A stretch of 64,000 nt of DNA from the NCBI RefSeq assembly GCF_023156505.1, contig NZ_JALNMJ010000002.1:186001-250000 (forward strand). Direction: 5' to 3'. The notes beneath the pieces are model-generated. The model was not told the origin of the DNA and did no database searches. It saw only the letters and a list, made by a program, of their open reading frames with translations. This document shows positions 17,061 through 26,324 of this stretch, piece after piece. Position numbers and translations under genes: made by a program. The stretch's first letter is position 1, and every line of letters starts with the position of its first letter. The stretch is from Roseibium sediminicola (GTDB taxonomy: Bacteria; Pseudomonadota; Alphaproteobacteria; Rhizobiales; Stappiaceae).

Positions 17061-17849
17061 ATGATCAATACCTTGACGCAGGTTCAGCTGGTCAGAACCA
17101 ACATGGAACGCTCGCTGAAAACGGTGGCCGCGGATCCGACGGTCGAGCGCCAGAGCGAGTATTACCTGGAGAATATCCGCAACATTAAGTCGGTCGATGA
17201 GTTCCTCGCCGACGACCGGATCTTCAGCTATGCGATGACCGCCATGGGTCTTGAGGACATGACCTACGCCAAGGCGTTCATACGCAAGGTTCTGGAGGAA
17301 GGTACCGATGACCGGACCGCCTTTGCCAACCAGCTTGCCGACACGAAATACAAGGACTTCGCGGAGACCTTCAATTTCAAGCGCTACGGCGAGACGGCCA
17401 CGTCCTTTTCCCGGACCCAGGACGGCATCGTCGCCAAGTTCCACCGGCAGACGCTGGAAGTCCGTGAGGGCGAGCAGAACCAGGGTGTGCGCCTGGCGCT
17501 TTATTTCGAGCGCCGGGCACCGGACATCACCAGCGCCTATGACGTCCTGGCCGACCGGGCTCTTGCGGAAACCGTCTACACCTCGCTCGGTCTGCCGCAG
17601 GAATTCGCCATGACCGACATCGACAAGCAGGCAGCCTATCTGGAAGAGCATCTGGATTTCGACATGTTCGGCGACGCCGACTACCTGTCGAAATTCCTGA
17701 GCCGGTTCTCCGCGCTTTACGATCTCGCCAATGGACCGGTGGCTGTGAATTCACCGGTGCTCAGCCTTTATGGCAACTCGAACGGTGTCATCCCGATGGG
17801 CGAGGGCCTCCTCGCCAGTATCCAGAAATTGCGCCTCGGAGGCTTTTGA
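17061..17849 (+). CDS. DUF1217 family flagellar-region protein
   Basis: 262 residues from ATG 17061; an in-frame upstream ATG at 17001 would add 20 poorly coding residues. This family of rhizobial proteins lies next to flgF and carries repeated helical units: SEYYLENIRNIKSVDEFLAD, YAMTAMGLEDMTYAKAFIRK, then FAETFNFKRYGE and a second similar set near AEHLDFDMFGDADYLSKFL-like sequence. No signal peptide is seen. The gene is divergent from motA (about 185 bp apart) and 3 bp before flgF. The exact function is unknown. Confidence 0.85.
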   Translation: MINTLTQVQLVRTNMERSLKTVAADPTVERQSEYYLENIRNIKSVDEFLADDRIFSYAMTAMGLEDMTYAKAFIRKVLEEGTDDRTAFANQLADTKYKDFAETFNFKRYGETATSFSRTQDGIVAKFHRQTLEVREGEQNQGVRLALYFERRAPDITSAYDVLADRALAETVYTSLGLPQEFAMTDIDKQAAYLEEHLDFDMFGDADYLSKFLSRFSALYDLANGPVAVNSPVLSLYGNSNGVIPMGEGLLASIQKLRLGGF

Positions 17850-17852
17850 TCC

Positions 17853-18584
17853 ATGCAATCCGCTCTTTACGTCGCCCTGTCGGCGCAGGTCGCCCTGTCC
17901 AACCGGCTGGAAACGGTGGCGCGCAACGTTGCCAACATGAACACGGCCGGCTACCGGGCCGACGAAGTGAAGTTCGCCGAGCTCATTTCTAAGGCCGGCC
18001 AGGATCAGGTCAGTTTCGCCACCGGCGGCGAACGCTATATTTCGCGTCAGGTTGGCGGTCTCAACAAGACGGACAACCCGCTTGATCTTGCAATTGAGGG
18101 CGATGCCTGGTTCGCGATCCGCGACCAGAACGGCACGATGTCCTATACGCGGGACGGACGGCTTGAGATCGGCCTGGACGGGACCCTGCGCACCCTGACC
18201 GGTCAGCAGATCCTTGGAGCCGGAGGGCAGCCGATCTCGCTCGATCCGGAAGCCGGGCCGCCGCTGATCAGCCAGTCCGGTGAGATCAGCCAGGGTGAGG
18301 TCGGCGTGGTCGGCCAGGTCGGACTGTTCCTGATCCCCGAAGACGCCGCACTCACCCGAGCGGAGAACTCCGCCGTCATCCCGGACAAGCCGGTCACGCC
18401 GGTCCAGATCTTCGATCGGAACGGCGTTCGCCAGGGCTATGTCGAAGGCGCCAACATCAATCCGGTCCGTGAAATGACCAAGATGATCATGATCTCGCGG
18501 GCGTTCGAAAGTGCGACCAAAATGATCGACAACAGCAATGAAAGCCAGGAAAAGGCGATCCGCGAATTGGGGGCAACCTCATGA
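17853..18584 (+). CDS. flgF: Flagellar basal-body rod protein FlgF
   Basis: 243 residues of the proximal rod/hook family. The N-terminal helix (LYVALSAQVALSNRLETVAR, NVANMNTAGYRADEVKF) carries the ANMNTxGYRA form of the rod signature. The C-terminal helix has NPVREMTKMIMISRAFESAT. The short length and the position with fliI, outside the flgG cluster, support FlgF rather than FlgG. Its stop overlaps the next ATG by 4 bp. Confidence 0.92.
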   Translation: MQSALYVALSAQVALSNRLETVARNVANMNTAGYRADEVKFAELISKAGQDQVSFATGGERYISRQVGGLNKTDNPLDLAIEGDAWFAIRDQNGTMSYTRDGRLEIGLDGTLRTLTGQQILGAGGQPISLDPEAGPPLISQSGEISQGEVGVVGQVGLFLIPEDAALTRAENSAVIPDKPVTPVQIFDRNGVRQGYVEGANINPVREMTKMIMISRAFESATKMIDNSNESQEKAIRELGATS

Positions 18585-19348
18585 CCGCCGTCGACCTGAT
18601 CCAACCGGCCGGACGGCCGATGGACCTGAATGCCGTGCTGGACAAGCCGGACGTCAGAACCGCGCGTCCGGAGCCCAAGATGGCTCAAAAGGCCGGGTTC
18701 AGCTTTGGCGACTTCATCGATGTAATCAATCCGTTGCAGCATATCCCGGGTGTGGCCGAACTCTACCGCTCGGTGACCAACGACCAGATCTCCGACGATG
18801 CCCGCAGGGCCGGCAATGTGCTTTACGGCTTTGCCCTTGGCGGCCCGGTCGGCGTTGGCGCAATGATGGCCTACAACGCGGTCGGTGACCGGATGGCAGA
18901 TCCGCAGGCGACACAACAGTTGGCGTTGTCCCAGGTTGCCGAAACCGCTCCCGCCGTCGAAGCTTTCGTGCCGGAGACGCCGCCGCTACCGCCACGCAAG
19001 CCCGAGACGGATGAGACGCCGCTTCCGAAACAGGCTCCGGAAGCGACCCTGTTGGGCACGTCTGTTGCGGCAGCGGGGCAGGGGCTTCAGAACACACCGC
19101 CCCTGGCCGGACTGTTGAACGGTACTCAGGCTTCGACAGCGCCGGCTGCAACTGCGGATCCGGACACGGCCGCCTCGTCCGTCGCCTATGTCAACATTCA
19201 GAAAACGCCGGATGACACGGCTGCGGTGATCCCGAACGCAGCCGGTCTCGATCGTCTCGCCACCCATCAGTCGAACCGTCTGCCGCTCGATGTTTTGAAG
19301 GCTCTCCAGGAACGCCATGCCGAACGCACCGCATCTGAACGCACTTGA
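18581..19348 (+). CDS. Unassigned flagellar-operon protein between flgF and fliI
   Basis: 255 residues. A conserved-looking core occupies residues 38-105 (GFSFGDFIDVINPLQHIPGV, AELYRSVTNDQISDDARRAG, LYGFALGGPVGVGAMMAYNA, including a glycine-rich hydrophobic hairpin). The rest is Pro/Ala/Thr-rich, low complexity and probably disordered. It overlaps flgF by 4 bp and fliI by 32 bp, a strong sign of co-translation. I do not recognise a named family. Confidence 0.75.
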   Translation: MTAVDLIQPAGRPMDLNAVLDKPDVRTARPEPKMAQKAGFSFGDFIDVINPLQHIPGVAELYRSVTNDQISDDARRAGNVLYGFALGGPVGVGAMMAYNAVGDRMADPQATQQLALSQVAETAPAVEAFVPETPPLPPRKPETDETPLPKQAPEATLLGTSVAAAGQGLQNTPPLAGLLNGTQASTAPAATADPDTAASSVAYVNIQKTPDDTAAVIPNAAGLDRLATHQSNRLPLDVLKALQERHAERTASERT

Positions 19349-20663
19349 CCAGATTTCGGCGTCGCTTGCGGCGCTGGACACGGAAGTCGGTCCGGTCAAA
19401 TTGAGCGGCCGTGTGACCCAGGTCTCGTCCGAGGCAATCCGGGTCTCCGGCCTGTCCCGGGTCGTCTGTCTGGGCGACCTGGTTGAATTCGAGGGCCGGT
19501 CAGGCATCCGCCAGGGCGAGATCATCCGGCTCGATCAGACCGACATCGTCATCAAGCCGCTGGAACGGGTCACCGATATCGGCATCGGCAGCGTTGCGTC
19601 CGTCATGGGTGGACTGGCGATCCATCCGGACATGACCTGGCGGGGCAGGATCATCAACGCGCTCGGCGAACCGATTGACGGCGCGGGCCCTCTCAGCCAC
19701 GGGGTCGAGGCGTTCCTGCTGGACCGCGCACCGCCTCCGGCCATGAACCGCAACAAGATCTCCGAGGGCGTCAAGACCGGGGTTCGTGTGGTCGATCTGT
19801 TCACGCCGCTCTGCGTCGGCCAGCGCGTCGGCATCTTTGCCGGTTCGGGGGTCGGTAAGTCGACCTTGCTCGGGATGCTGGCCGGATTTGGCGATTTCGA
19901 TACGGTCGTGGTTGGACTTGTCGGCGAGCGCGGCCGCGAGGTGCGCGAATTCATCGAAGATATTCTTGGCGAAACTCTGGCCAATTCGGTCGTCGTCGCC
20001 TCCACCGGTGACGAAAGCGCGATGCAGCGCCGGCTTGCGCCCAAGACAGCGATGAGCGTCGCGGAGTATTTCAGGAGCCAGGGCCACAAGGTGCTGCTCA
20101 TTCTGGATTCGGCAACGCGCTTTGCCCACGCGGCCCGCGATGTCGCTCTGGCAGCGGGCGAACCGCCGGTGGCGCGTGGCTATCCGCCGAGCGTCTTTGC
20201 CGACCTGGCGCGGCTGATCGAGCGGGCAGGCCCCGGCAGCAGCGGCGAGGGTTCGATTACCGGCATCTTCTCGGTTCTGGTCGACGGCGACGATCACAAC
20301 GATCCCGTGTCGGACGCAATCCGCGGCCTGCTGGACGGACACATCGTGCTCGACCGGCAGATCGCCGAATCCGGCCGCTACCCGCCGGTCAATGTACTCA
20401 GGTCCACATCCCGCCTGGCGGACCGGGCCTGGACGCCCGACCAGCAGGACCTCATCCATCGCATCAAGGGGCTGATTTCCCATTTCGAGGACACCAAGGA
20501 CCTGCGCCTGATGGGCGGGTTCCAGGCCGGCGGCGATGATAAGCTCGAAAAGGCCTGCCGGCTGGTTCCGAAAATCTACGAGGCTCTGCGTCAGCGGTCC
20601 GACCAGATCGTTCCGTCAGATCCGTTTGCCGACCTTGCTCAAGCGCTCGCAGCCGACGGTTAG
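19317..20663 (+). CDS. fliI: Flagellar export ATPase FliI
   Basis: 448 residues, F1-beta-like ATPase that energises flagellar export. Walker A GSGVGKST lies near residues 176-183, Walker B as VLLILDSATRFAHAARD near 260, followed by GEPPVARGYPPSVFADLARL, the characteristic type III ATPase segment. The N-terminal beta domain is LSGRVTQVSSEAIRVSGLSR. The start lies inside the previous gene, with AGGA seven bases upstream. Its regulator FliH is not recognised in the window. Confidence 0.96.
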   Translation: MPNAPHLNALDQISASLAALDTEVGPVKLSGRVTQVSSEAIRVSGLSRVVCLGDLVEFEGRSGIRQGEIIRLDQTDIVIKPLERVTDIGIGSVASVMGGLAIHPDMTWRGRIINALGEPIDGAGPLSHGVEAFLLDRAPPPAMNRNKISEGVKTGVRVVDLFTPLCVGQRVGIFAGSGVGKSTLLGMLAGFGDFDTVVVGLVGERGREVREFIEDILGETLANSVVVASTGDESAMQRRLAPKTAMSVAEYFRSQGHKVLLILDSATRFAHAARDVALAAGEPPVARGYPPSVFADLARLIERAGPGSSGEGSITGIFSVLVDGDDHNDPVSDAIRGLLDGHIVLDRQIAESGRYPPVNVLRSTSRLADRAWTPDQQDLIHRIKGLISHFEDTKDLRLMGGFQAGGDDKLEKACRLVPKIYEALRQRSDQIVPSDPFADLAQALAADG

Positions 20664-20698
20664 TCAAAAGAACTGAACAACAGTAGAAATCTAAAAAG

Positions 20699-20721
20699 GC
20701 CGCTTTCTAAAGCGGCTTCCT
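20699..20721 (+). terminator. Intrinsic terminator after fliI
   Basis: GCCGCTT pairs with AAGCGGC around a 4-nt loop TCTA, followed by TTCCTTTGT. The T-tract is interrupted, so it may be moderate in strength. It ends the flgF-fliI transcript before the AT-rich ftcR leader. Confidence 0.75.
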
Positions 20722-20961
20722 TTGTATATAGGTATGTAATATTCTCTTAACGGTCGCGGAAAACAGCGGTAAAAATCATTTTAATCAATTTTTCTCTCAA
20801 ACTATTCGCAATGTCTGTGAGTTTTTATTTAGTTTTCTATGTGGATATAAGAAATACCGCTACCTTAAGTTTCAAAATAGTATCTGGAACAGGGAAGAAA
20901 CATTGACCTTATGAACCGTCAAAACTACGGATTGTGTATTGGAAAAATCCAAGGGGCTGAC

Positions 20962-21765
20962 ATGTTCATCTTAGTAGATTCACGAGAGATTGTGACCGCG
21001 GGCTATGCCTCGGCATTTGAACGGGAAGGCTATGCCTCCCTGGAACTGCAACCAACGGAATTGCTCGATTGGCTGGAAATCACCTGTGCGCAGGATCTGA
21101 GTTCTGTCGATGCGATCCTCTTGGGGGAATGCCCGGAACGCTGTGGCTACGTCGCTCCGATCCGTTCGCGTTGCCCGGAAGCGCAGATCGTTGCGCTTGA
21201 AGACACGGGCAACCTGGAAAGCACGCTTGAACTGTTTTCCGCCGGCATGGACGATGTCCTGAAAAAGCCGGTTCATGTGCGGGAAATCATTGCCCGTGTC
21301 GGCGCTTTTCGGCGGCGGATCACCTCGCGCAACAACTCGGCGGGAACAGGGGCGATCGAGGTCTTTTTCGACGGCCGTGATCCGCTCGTTGGCGGTGATG
21401 TCATGGAATTGCCGCGCCGCGAGCGCCGGATACTCGAGTATCTCGTCAAGAACAAGGGCCGGCGGGTGACCAAGACCCAGATTTTCAACGCGGTCTACGG
21501 CGTGATGAATGACGGGGTCGACGAATGTGTGGTGGAAAGCCACATTTCCAAACTCCGGAAAAAACTGCGCAAAAAGCTTGGTTTCGACGCAATCGAATCC
21601 ACCCGGTACATCGGATACATGCTCAAGGACGGCTCAACGGCCAAACAGAAGGTCGGCGATACGCGGCGCCAGGTACAGGCATCGGTCCATGCGTCACAGA
21701 CGGTTGAAACGCCGGCCGAAAGCCGTGGTCAGGGCAAACCGTTTTTGTCCGTCGTCAACGCTTGA
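20962..21765 (+). CDS. ftcR: Flagellar transcriptional regulator FtcR (OmpR-like)
   Basis: 267 residues from ATG 20962, preceded by AAGGGG with good spacing; an upstream ATG at 20911 lacks a proper site. The receiver-like domain (1-117) is followed by an OmpR/PhoB winged helix (about 150-232): LPRRERRILEYLVKNKGRRV, ECVVESHISKLRKKLRKKLG, STRYIGYML. This layout and location match FtcR/Rem, the master regulator of flagellar genes in Brucella and rhizobia. The receiver has DS near residue 6 and the conserved K in VLKKPVH, but the beta-3 end reads AILLGECPE with glycine where the phospho-accepting aspartate should be. A Ser/Gln-rich tail follows. Confidence 0.88.
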   Translation: MFILVDSREIVTAGYASAFEREGYASLELQPTELLDWLEITCAQDLSSVDAILLGECPERCGYVAPIRSRCPEAQIVALEDTGNLESTLELFSAGMDDVLKKPVHVREIIARVGAFRRRITSRNNSAGTGAIEVFFDGRDPLVGGDVMELPRRERRILEYLVKNKGRRVTKTQIFNAVYGVMNDGVDECVVESHISKLRKKLRKKLGFDAIESTRYIGYMLKDGSTAKQKVGDTRRQVQASVHASQTVETPAESRGQGKPFLSVVNA

Positions 21766-22199
21766 TGGAAATAGTGACGTATTCCTAGGTACTTGCTCGG
21801 GGTGGCATGACATATGAGAAAATTTGGAGCGGACTGGCATGAAGGCTTTGCCGGGAATATTCGCATGATGCGAAGCCGCTCGATTTGGTCTCACAACCTC
21901 GGCAAGGGTGAATTATGCAACCCGCAAATCCTCCGCACAGGGACTGTTTCTATTTACAATTGATTTTTATGGAAAATTTAGAAAACCTAGCCACAATGAT
22001 CGACACACTGACGCTCTGGTCACCTGATGTGCAAGGCATCTGGCTGACAAGGGGCTAGGGGCAAAGTTGATGTGTCTGTGAAAAAAGTATTGAAGAAACG
22101 GTCCGCTCCTGCGGTTCGGCTTGCGCCCGGTCTGGGGTTAAATCGAAGCAAATCGTTTTGCCGTATTCTTGAACGACCGAACGGGCACCATGAATCGAG
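21766..22199. other. Intergenic region between ftcR and the histidine kinase gene
   Basis: This 434-bp stretch is more AT-rich than its surroundings in its middle part (about 21940-22010). I see no convincing open frame, tRNA or clean terminator. It probably holds the promoter of the kinase-phosphodiesterase pair, but no promoter boxes stand out. Confidence 0.5.
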
Positions 22200-23810
22200 G
22201 TGGGCGTCTTGAGTCTTAGCGGCAGTACGTCGTTGCCATATACTCCAAAGGAGATGGGCCGAGCCAGCCTGTCCCGGACCTTTATTCTCTACACGCTCGG
22301 TCTGTTCGCGATCCTCGGCGTCATTTTCATCGGTATTCTCACAAAAATTACCTGGGACGCCTCCCATGCGCGCGCCATTCGCGTGACCGAGGCTTTCTTT
22401 CAGGCAACCAAACGTCCGTTTGAGAGGGCGATCTGGACCGTGAACGCCGATGCGACGCTGCAGCTCATTCGCGGTCTGGAAAGCCTTGAAGTCGTCGAAA
22501 AAGTCTGGGTCGAGACCCCGGATACAGGCAATTTCGGTGAGCCGGTCACCGGCGCGCGCGCATCGGAAGCGCTGAGCTACACCTTGAACTCGCCGAGCAC
22601 AATCTTGCACAAGGACGCGATCGGCCAAGTCTATATTTTGATCGACCGCAACACGATTTCCTACGAGATCGTCTCCACAGTCGGTTTCATCGTTACCGCG
22701 ATCATCATCTACCTGCTGCTTCTGGCAATCGTCATCCGGACCGTCTTCCGCAGACTGATCGGTCAGCCGCTCTCGGCTATTGTGGAATATCTTTCGACGC
22801 CGCGCCTGATCGAGGACCCGCCCAAGGCCGAATTGATGCCGGGCCGAGCGGACGAAATCGGTATTTTGTCGGCCAGTCTTCAGTCGATGGTGCAGCGCCG
22901 TCATTTGGATTTGCAAAAAATTCAAGAATATCAAACTAACCTTGAAGACTTGGTGGCTCACAGGACGGAGCAGTTGAAGTTGGTGCAGGAAGAGCTCATT
23001 CAGGCAGACAATCTTGCCGCGCTCGGAGCCCTGGTGGCCGGTGTGTCGCACGAACTGAACACGCCCCTTGGAAATGCCCTGATGGCGGCGACGACGATCA
23101 AGGATTCGACTGGGTACCTGAGCAAGGAACTTGAGCAGCAAAGCCTCAGCAAGGAAGCGCTCGAGAACGAAGTCGACCGGATCTCCGAAACCGCGAACAT
23201 CATCGAGAAGACGTTAGGTCGGGCACGGGAGCTGGTCGGCAATTTCCGTCAGGTCGCCGTCGACCGGCAAAGCGAGAAAAAGCGTTCCTTCAATTTCGAT
23301 CACATCATTCGGGAAACTTTGGCGACGTTGCAGCCAACCCTCAAGAAGACCCCGTTCACTGTGGAAATGGATCTGCATGCGGACGAGGTCATCGACAGCT
23401 ACCCGGGTGCGGTGAGCCAGTTGGTCTCGAATCTTGTCGAAAACGCCATCAAGCACGGCTACGAGGGCCGCAGCGAAGGCGTGATCAAGTTGTCGTCCCG
23501 CGTTGTCGTGCCAATGGAAAGGGGCAGGGCTTCCCCGAAGGACAAAAAGGTCATCTTCAAGTGCCAGGATTTTGGTGTCGGAATCCCGGAGAAGAACCTC
23601 AAAAAAGTATTTGAACCCTTCTTTACGACCAAATTCGGTAAAGGAGGATCAGGTCTGGGTATGGCAATTTGCTACCAATTGGTAACGGAAGCTCTGAACG
23701 GAACCATTTCTGTCGGGTCGAAGGTCGGCTCCGGAACCGAATTCACCATCGAGTTTCCTGCCGAAGCGGTGATCGAGGCCAGCAAACGTCACGGACAGAA
23801 GGTACATTGA
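22200..23810 (+). CDS. Membrane sensor histidine kinase
   Basis: 536 residues from GTG 22200. Two membrane helices (about 23-43 and 162-186) flank a periplasmic sensor loop of about 115 residues with no recognised fold. A HAMP-like linker and coiled coil (TNLEDLVAHRTEQLKLVQEE) lead to the H-box VAGVSHELNTPLGN with phospho-accepting His about 284. The ATPase domain has N-box NLVENAIKHGYEG, G1 DFGVGIPEKN, F-box FEPFFTTK and G2 GGSGLGMAI. It has all kinase motifs. The partner is likely the next gene, whose receiver starts one base later. TTG 22209 or ATG 22254 are alternative starts. Confidence 0.9.
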   Translation: MGVLSLSGSTSLPYTPKEMGRASLSRTFILYTLGLFAILGVIFIGILTKITWDASHARAIRVTEAFFQATKRPFERAIWTVNADATLQLIRGLESLEVVEKVWVETPDTGNFGEPVTGARASEALSYTLNSPSTILHKDAIGQVYILIDRNTISYEIVSTVGFIVTAIIIYLLLLAIVIRTVFRRLIGQPLSAIVEYLSTPRLIEDPPKAELMPGRADEIGILSASLQSMVQRRHLDLQKIQEYQTNLEDLVAHRTEQLKLVQEELIQADNLAALGALVAGVSHELNTPLGNALMAATTIKDSTGYLSKELEQQSLSKEALENEVDRISETANIIEKTLGRARELVGNFRQVAVDRQSEKKRSFNFDHIIRETLATLQPTLKKTPFTVEMDLHADEVIDSYPGAVSQLVSNLVENAIKHGYEGRSEGVIKLSSRVVVPMERGRASPKDKKVIFKCQDFGVGIPEKNLKKVFEPFFTTKFGKGGSGLGMAICYQLVTEALNGTISVGSKVGSGTEFTIEFPAEAVIEASKRHGQKVH

Positions 23811-23811
23811 T

Positions 23812-26055
23812 ATGGTGATGGACTTTCTCGCTCCTTCCGAACCGGACATTAAGAAATCCACCAAGGCGCCTTGGAAGATTCTCATTGTCGATGACGATCC
23901 TGACGTGCATGAGGTCACGAAGATCGCCGTCGCCGGCTGTATCTTCGAGAATCGGGCGTTCGAACTCCTGCATGCCTTGTCCGCGCAAGAAGCGCGCGAC
24001 ATTCTGGAAAAGCAGAATGACATTGCCGTCGCGCTCGTCGATGTGGTCATGGAGAGCGACACCGCCGGCTTGAGCCTGGTCAGCTGGATCCGCTCCGAAC
24101 TCAACAACCATTTCACACGTCTGATCCTGCGCACCGGCCAGCCCGGTTATGCGCCGCAGACAGATGTGATCATGAAATTCGACATTGACGGCTACACCGA
24201 GAAGGCGGAACTGTCCAGGACCAAGCTGATCACGGCCATCATCACCGCGTTGCGTGGCTACAAGCTGGTGATGTCTCTGGAAACCAACCGCAAGAAGCTG
24301 CAGCAATTGAACCAACACTTTGCTGCGATCGTCGAAAAGAACGCCCTCAGTGAGTTTGCGGCCGCGGTTCTCAAGCATTTTTGCGACCTTGTTGGACATC
24401 CGGTCGACTGCTTGTTGTGCGGTCTGGAAGCCTTGCCCGACTACGGTTCCGTCGACCGGTCCAATATCCGCGTTCTGGCGGCAACCGGAGACTTTGAGGA
24501 CAAGGTCGATCTTCCTGTTGATGTCATCAGTGACGACGCCATTCGCGGTTGCGTCGCCAAATGCGTGGACACGCACGAGACGAGCTCCACCGCAAGTGGC
24601 GTGGCCCTGCCGCTCGTAACCCGCAACGGCATGACCGGCGCGATCTATCTGGGCATATCCGAGGAACTTCTGGAGGAACTGGTCGGGTCCGAAGTCGTCA
24701 AGCTGTTCGTTTCGAATGTCGCTCTTGGCTACGAGAAAACCGGACTTCTGGAGCATATCCGCAACCTGGCTTATGTCGATCGGGTCACCGGCCTGTCGAC
24801 CTTCTCCGGCTTTATCGAGACCTTCCAGCGACATGCGGCCAATCGTGTCCCGCTTCTGGTGTTGCATTCCGATATTCAGCGCTTCCGGGTGATCGTTGAC
24901 GGTATTGGCGATGAAAAGGCCGGCGCCGTGCTCAAGCGGACTGGACACCGGCTGTCGCAAACCTTCCCCGATGCTCTGACCATTGCGCGCAAGGAGAAGG
25001 ATGAATTCCTGATCCTGCTCAAGGGCGGCGACGCCAACAAGATTCAGGACGTGGTGACTCGTGTCGAGGAAGCCTTCCAGGAGCCCATCACGCTTGAGGA
25101 CAACCAGATCACCCTGCGCATGCGGCTGGGATTCGCGTCGGAAGACGCCGACAGCCAAAATGCGGAACAGCTCGTGCGCTTTGCCTCGATTGCACTGAAT
25201 GACGTGCGGCAGAAGGGGCTGACCAACCATGCCGTTTTCCACCCGCTGATGCAGGAAGCGGCGTTTGAACGCCTGCGGCTGGCCTCGCTTTTGACCAGCA
25301 CAAGCAGCCAGACCGAATTCTCGCTTCATTACCAACCGATCATGCTGGCCAAGGACGAATCCATTGCGTCCTTCGAGGCGCTGATGCGGTTCCGGACGCC
25401 ATCGGGAACGTATCTCAACACTGCCCGCATGATCGAGGCGGCGGAGGCCAGCGGCCTGATCACGGAAATCGGCGCGTGGATGTTCAAAAACGCGTTCTCC
25501 GAATTCAGTCAATTGCCCGGCCTCGCCGAAGACGTGCGCCTGAACGTGAACCTGTCACCCAGACAGGTCCAGACCAACCGGATCTACAAGGACATCGAGG
25601 ACGCCATTTCCGCGGCCGAATTGCCGATGCAACGCCTCGTGTTCGAAGTCACGGAGGGGCTGTTCCTCAGCAACGACCAGGTGACCCTGGCGCTGCTTAC
25701 CTGGCTGCGCAACAAGGGGGCGAAAGTCGTCATTGACGATTTCGGCACCGGTTATTCGTCTTTCAGCTATCTGCGCAAATTGCCGGTCGACGGTATCAAG
25801 ATCGACCGCAGTTTCATAATGAACATGGATCAGGATGCGGACGCTCTGGCCGTGGTGAAATCCATCATCGCCGTGGCTCAGGCACTGGACCTGAGCGTCA
25901 CCGGCGAAGGCGTGGAAACCGTCGCGCAGCGGCAAATCATGCAGGATCTCCACTGCGATTACCTGCAGGGCTACCTCTATTCCAAGCCGCTGAACACCGA
26001 TGACCTGAATGTCTTCATCCAGAAGGCAGTGGAACCTGGCGTGGCCTTCGGGTGA
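23812..26055 (+). CDS. Receiver-DUF3369-GGDEF-EAL signalling protein (probable c-di-GMP phosphodiesterase)
   Basis: 747 residues. The receiver (about 22-150) has KILIVDDDPDVHEV and phospho-Asp about 77 (VALVDVVMES). A DUF3369-type sensor module follows (about 160-335). The GGDEF domain (about 340-490) is degenerate: RKEKDEF at the catalytic position near 393-399. The EAL domain (about 500-740) looks intact: SFEALMRF, LNVNLSPRQ, FEVTEGLF, IDDFGTGYSSFSYLRKLPVD, IKIDRSF, GEGVET, LQGYLYSKP. It should therefore hydrolyse c-di-GMP, with the GGDEF perhaps binding GTP. One base separates it from the kinase gene, so phosphorylation by that kinase is likely (inference). c-di-GMP hydrolysis usually favours motility. 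Confidence 0.9.
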   Translation: MVMDFLAPSEPDIKKSTKAPWKILIVDDDPDVHEVTKIAVAGCIFENRAFELLHALSAQEARDILEKQNDIAVALVDVVMESDTAGLSLVSWIRSELNNHFTRLILRTGQPGYAPQTDVIMKFDIDGYTEKAELSRTKLITAIITALRGYKLVMSLETNRKKLQQLNQHFAAIVEKNALSEFAAAVLKHFCDLVGHPVDCLLCGLEALPDYGSVDRSNIRVLAATGDFEDKVDLPVDVISDDAIRGCVAKCVDTHETSSTASGVALPLVTRNGMTGAIYLGISEELLEELVGSEVVKLFVSNVALGYEKTGLLEHIRNLAYVDRVTGLSTFSGFIETFQRHAANRVPLLVLHSDIQRFRVIVDGIGDEKAGAVLKRTGHRLSQTFPDALTIARKEKDEFLILLKGGDANKIQDVVTRVEEAFQEPITLEDNQITLRMRLGFASEDADSQNAEQLVRFASIALNDVRQKGLTNHAVFHPLMQEAAFERLRLASLLTSTSSQTEFSLHYQPIMLAKDESIASFEALMRFRTPSGTYLNTARMIEAAEASGLITEIGAWMFKNAFSEFSQLPGLAEDVRLNVNLSPRQVQTNRIYKDIEDAISAAELPMQRLVFEVTEGLFLSNDQVTLALLTWLRNKGAKVVIDDFGTGYSSFSYLRKLPVDGIKIDRSFIMNMDQDADALAVVKSIIAVAQALDLSVTGEGVETVAQRQIMQDLHCDYLQGYLYSKPLNTDDLNVFIQKAVEPGVAFG

Positions 26056-26062
26056 TCCCCTG

Positions 26063-26086
26063 CAGGGGCATGCCATCTTGCCCCTG
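26063..26086 (+). terminator. Hairpin after the EAL gene
   Basis: CAGGGGCA pairs perfectly with TGCCCCTG across an 8-nt loop, eight bases after the stop. It overlaps a 12-bp palindrome CCCCTGCAGGGG (26057-26068). No T-run follows, so termination may be weak or factor dependent. Confidence 0.5.
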
Positions 26087-26324
26087 AAATTCCCCGTTGT
26101 TTCCTAAGGCAAACGGACACCGCATCACCTGGCCGTGGCCGCGGCAGCTGCCGTTCTTCCGACACATCCGGCCAATCTGGCGTCTTCATCATTTAAGCGA
26201 TTGAAGTTTTGCACGAAACACGTTCTCATATTGCGGACGCGTTTTTCGGATGCGCGAGGGTTGCGTCGCGTGTTTCCAAAGCCATTTTAGAATATCGCCA
26301 AAGAGCGAGCGGGGAGAAAACAAC

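Noticed and set aside
20865..20879. CtrA-like box (TTAA-N7-AATA) upstream of ftcR
   Set aside because: Only one half site is exact, in an AT-rich region where such matches arise by chance.
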